Both the position numbers and the translations under genes were made by a program. From the NCBI GenBank assembly GCA_038203955.1, contig JBBRDK010000034.1:1-35764 (forward strand): a DNA stretch of 35,764 nt, read 5' to 3'. The notes under the pieces were generated by a model. That model was given only the letters and a program-made list of their open reading frames with translations, was not told the origin of the DNA and ran no database searches. The number at the start of each line of letters is the position of its first letter. The first letter of the stretch is position 1. Positions 31,741 to 35,764 of the stretch are shown in pieces. The DNA is from JALYUA01 sp038203955 (GTDB lineage: Bacteria; Acidobacteriota; Thermoanaerobaculia; UBA5066; Gp7-AA6).

Positions 31741-32889
31741 TCATCGCCAAGCCGGGGGCGCTCCGGAGCCGAACCTAAAGAACTGCACGTGACCACAGTT
31801 ATCACATAGAAATGCTCTGGTAGTCGCGTAGTTGGTGAGTCCTGCCGTCTGAGTGTCCACCTTTTTGTAAGCACCGACACCACACACGTGACAGGGTCGC
31901 GTGTCGTTGTCCGTCAAGACCTGAACTCTGCCGCGCACCGCTCGGATCTCGTCGTCGACTCGTGCCAGGAGGTCTTGCGCTGTCGTGATGGTCATTTGAG
32001 TCTCGCGCTCCACAACGACGCAATCGAGTAATCGATTGATGCGCTGCATGCTGTCGTTACCAGGGAACAGCTTTTCCAAGTTGTACTCGTCCTCTTCGCG
32101 GTGATACCAGAGCTGCAACTTGGGCCGACCTGAGAGCATCCACCACAAAACCTTACCGAGAGAGAAGAGGTCTGCCGTCGGCCCGATAAGGCTACGCCTA
32201 CCCATAAGCCACGGAGCCATCCAATCTCGACTCCCAGCGTTCTCAAGCGTCTCGGTTAAGCGGGGTGAGTCCTCCTCCAGATAGAACGCGAGCCCCGCGT
32301 CGCCTAACACCAGCTGCCCTGCAGGATCTGAGTAAATGTTGTCAGGCTTGATATCGCGATGCACGATGCCCTTGCTATGCAGCGCAGCTACGCCACTCAC
32401 GAGACCGCGAAAAGCCACCAGCGCGGCGTCCGCTTTGCCAGCGAAGGACTCCTGGTGGCAGGTCAGTTCGCGAGCCGGGAAATATTTGGTAACGCACCAG
32501 TGCTCCACATCGTTCGAGTCGAGGAGACTCAAGATGTTCGGGTGGTCTATAGCGGAATATGCGCGGAGCTCTTTCAGAAATCGACCAATCGCCTTCTCGA
32601 AGTTACCCCCTCCTGCAACGGGCGTGAGTACTTTCAGAGCACCCATGTTGGTCGGGTCGTTAGCAGCCCGAAAGGTGTCTAGTGCCGCTCGAACTTCATC
32701 CGACCAGCTGGAAATGTCCGCGCCCGAGGTGTTTCCCTGACGAAGTTCGAAGCATGCTCGGGCGAGCCGTGTCGCGGCCCCCTCGACGGACACCTTCCGT
32801 GTGTTGAGCACCCGAAAGACCTCACCTTGGCCGCCGCTGCCCAAACGATCGAGAACGAGCCATGGACCGTATGCGTTGGGCTTGGCCAT
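31741..32889 (-). CDS. Ser/Thr protein kinase with C-terminal zinc ribbon, island-borne
   Basis: 382 residues. Kinase features: glycine loop GSGGQG (17-22), Lys86 in GALKVL, HRDIKPDN from H177, DAGLAF near 197 replacing DFG, and a late SLGKVLWWMLSGRP helix. About 50 extra residues lie between the glycine loop strand and Lys86, an unusual insertion. The C-terminus is a zinc ribbon: C333-x2-C336 and C362-x2-C365 (CHVCG, CDNCG), a possible nucleic-acid or protein contact. Start ATG 32889 has GGAGG 6 nt upstream; a longer in-frame ORF runs into the repeat and is rejected. It lies between the two inverted elements and next to a restriction system, so a defence role is inferred. Confidence 0.85.
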   Translation of the reverse strand: MAKPNAYGPWLVLDRLGSGGQGEVFRVLNTRKVSVEGAATRLARACFELRQGNTSGADISSWSDEVRAALDTFRAANDPTNMGALKVLTPVAGGGNFEKAIGRFLKELRAYSAIDHPNILSLLDSNDVEHWCVTKYFPARELTCHQESFAGKADAALVAFRGLVSGVAALHSKGIVHRDIKPDNIYSDPAGQLVLGDAGLAFYLEEDSPRLTETLENAGSRDWMAPWLMGRRSLIGPTADLFSLGKVLWWMLSGRPKLQLWYHREEDEYNLEKLFPGNDSMQRINRLLDCVVVERETQMTITTAQDLLARVDDEIRAVRGRVQVLTDNDTRPCHVCGVGAYKKVDTQTAGLTNYATTRAFLCDNCGHVQFFRFGSGAPPAWR

Positions 32890-32959
32890 ATCTACCTCCG
32901 ACGATCGAACCGGAACGCTGACTTCAAGGCCGGAAAACGCGGCTAACTCGAACGCGAGG

Positions 32960-33431
32960 CATCTTACCGGCGTCACGTGCCGTGCTTACACCGGCGCGTG
33001 GCGTGCGCCCGGGCGCCGCCCACGCCGCATAAGCATCATGGCATCGGCAGCTCGACCGGCGCCCGGTATCCGCGCGCACGCGCCGTGCATCGAAGAAAAG
33101 GCCACGGCGCGCGCCGCGCTCCAGCGTGGCGATCATCCCCGCGGCCTCTTCAGTTCGTGAGAGCGCCGCGCGCAGCGGCCCGAGGGACGGCGATCGGCCG
33201 CGCCGAGTACGGCGCGCCTGCACGGGGCGGCCGCGAGAGCACGCCGGGCGCCGGCGGACCCTTCTCGGACCCCCCGCCGTCACCCCTCCTGCAGGTCTCG
33301 CTGTCCGATAACGCACCGTTATCGGACCCGCCCCTTCACCGGCCCCCGGGCTCGTCCCTTCGGGGTTTACGTAACCTGCGTTACGTACAAGCCCGGCGCC
33401 GGCTCGACGCCGTCGCCGGAACTTCGCGCGC
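32960..33431 (-). repeat. Multi-hairpin island element, copy B (inverted relative to copy A)
   Basis: About 470 bp, read on the minus strand. TACGTAAC-4 nt-GTTACGTA (33387-33368), GTCCGATAACG-3 nt-CGTTATCGGAC (33327-33303), the same 17-nt block (33167-33151), and GTGACGCCGGTAAGATG ending at 32960. Core blocks are near identical to copy A, while the sequence between them has drifted. The remaining intergenic flanks (32,890-32,959 and 33,432-33,497) show no gene. Confidence 0.8.
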
Positions 33432-33497
33432 CGCGAGGCGCCAGGCACCGTGCGCCAGACGCGGGCGAGTACGTCCGCGCTCGGGCGCCGGAGGCGC

Positions 33498-33791
33498 TTA
33501 TCGCTGCCCCTTCTTGTGCTGAAGAATCGGCTCCTCGGGCGGGCCGTACTCGAAAGCGATCTTTGGAGCCTGGCGGCGGGTTGGGTCTCCGGCGAGGAAC
33601 TCGACGTTAACGATGGATCTGTTGTCCGAGAGCAGTCTCTGAAAGGGATTTGGAAATCCATGCTTCGGCCCCATTCGATATTCCTCGTTGAGATCTGCTG
33701 CTTCAATCTCCCCTGCAAGAAGCTGCGCTACGAATTTGGCGGGCAGCTCCACTCTTTCGTGATCCGGCTTACTGCCGCTTTTGACCGTCAT
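33498..33791 (-). CDS. Small hypothetical island protein
   Basis: 97 residues, charged (SKPDHERVELPAKFVAQLL, AADLNEEYRMGPKHGF, and basic C-terminus KKGQR). Not recognised. ATG 33791 has a strong Shine-Dalgarno, GGAGGA, and overlaps the TGA that ends one frame of the upstream gene (ATGA). The frame is also open upstream, into the frameshifted gene, so fusion cannot be excluded. The stop is followed directly by the GC-rich lead-in to element B. Confidence 0.6.
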   Translation of the reverse strand: MTVKSGSKPDHERVELPAKFVAQLLAGEIEAADLNEEYRMGPKHGFPNPFQRLLSDNRSIVNVEFLAGDPTRRQAPKIAFEYGPPEEPILQHKKGQR

Positions 33792-34804
33792 GCTTCCTCC
33801 AATGCGCTTGCGTCTTGCGGCGCCCGGAGGCGCCCGCGACCACTCGTTCCAACTCGGCCCGTAGTCCCAGCGATTGAAATCCAGGGAAGCGAGAGCCTCA
33901 AAATCTTCCGAAGCAATGGGGCGATGCGCGACCGGGTTAACGAGAAGAATCGGTCGCGCAGTCCGTGATGGCTGGTTCGGATGCAGGTATTCGATCGGAA
34001 CGAGGAACGCCGCTGACAAGACAGGGTACTTTCGGAAGGCTTCAGAGGCGCCCGCTCTCTCGTGATCACTCTCGCGCTACGACCTTCCGTCATGGAAGGG
34101 CTACCTTCGCTTCCGATGAACACAAGATAAGGTTCGTTGAGCTGCGCCTTTTTCGCTTTGCGTCCTTTTGCGACCAATGTCCGGAAGACGATGTGCTCCT
34201 CGACGGCAGTGGGTGCGTCCGCAACCAAGCTGTGTCCTGAAACCAACGGTCGTGTGGATCCCTTCGGGATGTAGAACAGCCGGAGGGTGTAGCCGTGCGG
34301 GAGCAAGTCGCACGCCGAAGCGAGTTCAGGCCGGGCGACCAGAGAGCGGAGAAAATTTTGAAGCGGAGGAGACGCGAAAAAGCGCTTGAGCTCATGTTCC
34401 TTCGGGAGGATCTGCTTGGGCCCGGCGGGCGTTTGCTCTCCGAGTATCTCCCAGCCGATGGAGCCAGCCGGCATGCCCCGGCTCTGCAGTTCCTTGGCCA
34501 ATCGCGCGATCAGAGCACGGCGGCGCTTTTCGTTCTCGAAGAATCGGTCTTCGACGTAGGCCGCTTCGGCACGGAGGGGTTGCGAAACCAGTCGAGGGAT
34601 CCAGAAGTCAGGCGTCTTCCCTGACTCGGTAGAGCTCTCGTACTCGACGGTGGCCATCGCCTGTAAGGCATCGAGAACGACGAGTTCCCAGATGAAGGGT
34701 GTAGGGCTCTGCCCCAAGAGGTTCCCACGAATCTTCTCAAGACGGTGTCCCGTCGCTGCCTCACATCGTTCGAGCAGCAATCTAACCTGTCTTTCGGTAA
34801 GCAC
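33788..34804 (-). CDS. Hypothetical island protein with apparent frameshift, possible nuclease-like fold
   Basis: GTG 34804 opens a frame of about 255 good residues (LTERQVRLLLERCEAATGH; TPFIWELVVLDALQAM; GKTPDFWIPRLVSQPLRAEA). Near 34,045 it turns into Arg/Ser-rich sequence, while a neighbouring frame takes over with FRKYPVLSAAFLVPIEYLHP and PILLVNPVAHRPIASEDFEA. Adding one G to the GGG run there joins them smoothly. PDF followed by LRAEA recalls a PD-(D/E)xK arrangement, but the Lys is not evident, so this is only a hint. Family not recognised. The gene follows the 35.01 kb small frame by 30 nt and precedes the 97-aa gene, forming a three-gene unit. Confidence 0.55.
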   Translation of the reverse strand: MLTERQVRLLLERCEAATGHRLEKIRGNLLGQSPTPFIWELVVLDALQAMATVEYESSTESGKTPDFWIPRLVSQPLRAEAAYVEDRFFENEKRRRALIARLAKELQSRGMPAGSIGWEILGEQTPAGPKQILPKEHELKRFFASPPLQNFLRSLVARPELASACDLLPHGYTLRLFYIPKGSTRPLVSGHSLVADAPTAVEEHIVFRTLVAKGRKAKKAQLNEPYLVFIGSEGSPSMTEGRSARVITRERAPLKPSESTLSCQRRSSFRSNTCIRTSHHGLRDRFFSLTRSRIAPLLRKILRLSLPWISIAGTTGRVGTSGRGRLRAPQDASALEEA

Positions 34805-34834
34805 CTGAAACCCCGACTCTAAGCCGCCGCGGGA

Positions 34835-35010
34835 CTACCCGCCGGCCTTCCGCTTCGAGCGCTCGGCAATCGCTTCGATCATCCGAAGCACCGCGGCCGG
34901 ATCGTAGCGCGAAGCTCCTCGAGCCGCTTCACCCTCCGCGTCCGACAAGCTCTCCCCACCGGTGCGGCGGCCGCGCGCCGCGCGGGCATCTTGCGGCCGA
35001 CAATCTTCAT
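34835..35010 (-). CDS. Very small island reading frame, apparently frameshifted
   Basis: ATG 35010 gives MKIVGRKMPARRAAAAPVG and then loses sense. Adding one G to the GGGG run at about 34,955-34,960 continues as ESLSDAEGEAARGASRYDP and AAVLRMIEAIAERSKRKAGG to TAG at 34837-34835, for a 58-59-residue basic protein. Not recognised. First frame of the minus-strand unit that ends at 33,498. Confidence 0.4.
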
Positions 35011-35064
35011 CAGATATCGCCCATCGACGCCTGAATCGTACCAACGACGCTCGAAGGCTCGGGG

Positions 35065-35375
35065 GGCCGATCATCGGCGCGCTCTCGTGGCCAGCCGTGT
35101 CGCGATGGAGGAGCGATCCCTCGACGATGAAGGTCACCGTCTCGAACCCGCGGTGGGGGTGGGGCCCGAGGGCAAACCGGTGTTGCCCGGCGGATAAACC
35201 TGCGGCCCGTCGTGGTTTAAAAAGAGATACGGGTCGACCTGGTCGATCTCTTCGTTCGGGAGCGCCCCGCCGGTCACGAGATTTCCGATGTCGTAGCGCA
35301 TCCCGCGGTACTGCCGTCTCACCGTCCGGGCCGCCGAGACGGGCTGCCGATCTCTGGTCGATGTTCAGAGCTCAT
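35065..35375 (-). pseudogene. Truncated and frameshifted pirin gene
   Basis: The pirin N-terminus is clear: VSAARTVRRQYRGMRYDIG, VDPYLFLNHDGPQVYPPG, then in the next frame RGFETVTFIVEGSLLHRD and TAGHES. Two single-base shifts, both curable by one extra C in C-runs (near 35,345 and 35,168), separate the ATG at 35375, NTGLP and GPHPHRG. Similarity stops after about MIGP near 35,065, where island sequence begins; the rest of the cupin fold, about 60% of the gene, is missing. Pirins are Fe-binding cupins, some with quercetinase activity. This copy cannot be functional. Confidence 0.8.
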
Positions 35376-35568
35376 GTCACATCCCCTGTTCCACTTCCGA
35401 TGACGTGGATTACAGCAGAGCAAGAGGACCGCCATCGAATTCTACGATCTGCGTTTTCCCCCGCGCCGTTTTGGCCTAAGAGGATCCCCGAGACTCCGGC
35501 GAACCCGAACACGTCGTTCCGAGGAGCCAGAGCCCGAGCAGCACCCGACCCCGTTGTAGTCTCGTCGC
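35376..35568. other. Gap between pirin remnant and DEAD-box helicase
   Basis: 193 bp, no credible gene. The minus strand holds ILLGQNGAGENA, a chance-looking Walker A resemblance without further ATPase motifs. The helicase start has no Shine-Dalgarno. Confidence 0.45.
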
Positions 35569-35764
35569 ATGGCCGAGCCGACCGATTCTCCCGCCGCCGG
35601 ATTTGCCTCGCTCGGCCTGTCCGACGCGCTCGTCGCCGCCGTGACGGCTCTCGGATACGAGGAGCCCACACCGATTCAGCGCGAGGCGATCCCGGTCCTG
35701 CTCTCGGGGCGCGACGTGCTGGGCCAGGCGGAGACGGGCACGGGCAAGACCGCCGCCTTCGCGC
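35569..35764 (+). CDS. DEAD-box ATP-dependent RNA helicase (truncated by window edge)
   Basis: The first 65 residues are in the window. FASLGLSDALVAAVTALGYEE with EPTPIQREAIP is the Q motif, and GQAETGTGKTAAFA is motif I (Walker A). This is the RhlE/DeaD-like start of cytoplasmic RNA helicases for ribosome assembly and mRNA decay. Start ATG 35569 after a short Ser/Pro-rich lead. The subgroup cannot be told without the C-terminus. Confidence 0.95.
   Translation, partial: MAEPTDSPAAGFASLGLSDALVAAVTALGYEEPTPIQREAIPVLLSGRDVLGQAETGTGKTAAFA

Noticed and set aside
31415..31792. Possible 125-aa protein in element A, similar in part to a frame in element B
   Set aside because: The similarity follows from DNA similarity of the repeats; the frames are Arg/Ala/Pro-rich, have no Shine-Dalgarno, and conserved blocks are palindromes rather than codon-patterned.
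33498..34804. Programmed -1 frameshift in the long island gene
   Set aside because: No slippery heptamer (X XXY YYZ) at the junction; neighbouring genes show the same homopolymer shortfall, which favours indel errors.
35376..35568. ABC/SMC ATPase remnant (minus-strand LLGQNGAGEN)
   Set aside because: Glu replaces the Walker A Lys and no other ATPase motif is found; likely chance.

Overview
High-GC bacterial chromosome segment. The gene content fits a diderm bacterium, possibly Acidobacteriota or a neighbouring phylum: split glycine dehydrogenase gcvPA/gcvPB, several Hanks-type Ser/Thr kinases with GAF or PEGA-like appendages, a FadL porin, EF-P with an Asn tip, selenoprotein SelD and a FakA-FakB-like fusion. 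The phylum is an inference; no rRNA or other phylogenetic marker is present.

Layout. 1-288: truncated Fur-family regulator (-), divergent from a 1251-aa NfnAB/GltD-like flavin Fe-S oxidoreductase (339-4094, +). 4.2-6.1 kb: secreted M23 peptidase and elongation factor P (-). 6.3-9.1 kb: FadL-type outer-membrane porin followed by an SGNH lipase/esterase (-), a likely lipid-uptake pair. 9.2-12.3 kb: Ser/Thr kinase with GAF domain, translationally coupled to a PhzF-like protein (+). 12.4-13.0 kb: decayed or frameshifted DUF488 gene between heptamer arrays. 13.1-19.7 kb: one long minus-strand operon gcvT-gcvH-gcvPA-gcvPB followed by a zinc-ribbon protein and a DhaL+DegV (FakA+FakB-like) fusion. 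19.9-21.4 kb: protein with two cyclic-nucleotide-binding domains. 21.5-25.0 kb (-): selenophosphate synthetase with an in-frame UGA (Sec), then a DUF2007 protein overlapping a membrane Ser/Thr kinase. 25.2-25.8 kb: two small YqjD/DUF883-like membrane proteins. 25.9-27.1 kb: YihY/BrkB membrane protein. 27.2-28.8 kb: GlpD. 28,987-29,063: tRNA-Ala(CGC).

From the tRNA 3' end to about 35.07 kb lies an accessory island with different base composition. It holds a PvuII-like N4-cytosine methyltransferase with a putative endonuclease, a protein kinase with a C-terminal zinc ribbon, and a short unknown operon with frameshifts. The kinase is bracketed by two diverged, inverted, ~0.47-kb copies of a non-coding element carrying three conserved hairpins. 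The island ends inside a truncated pirin gene; a DEAD-box helicase begins at 35,569 and runs off the window.

Two patterns cut across genes. First, nearly every intergenic space between 4 and 27 kb carries a short tandem array with a strict 7-base period but a different unit, usually touching a stop codon; none is seen in the island. Second, at least five apparent one-base homopolymer-length frameshifts occur (DUF488, pirin twice, and two island genes), which suggests assembly indels mixed with real decay.
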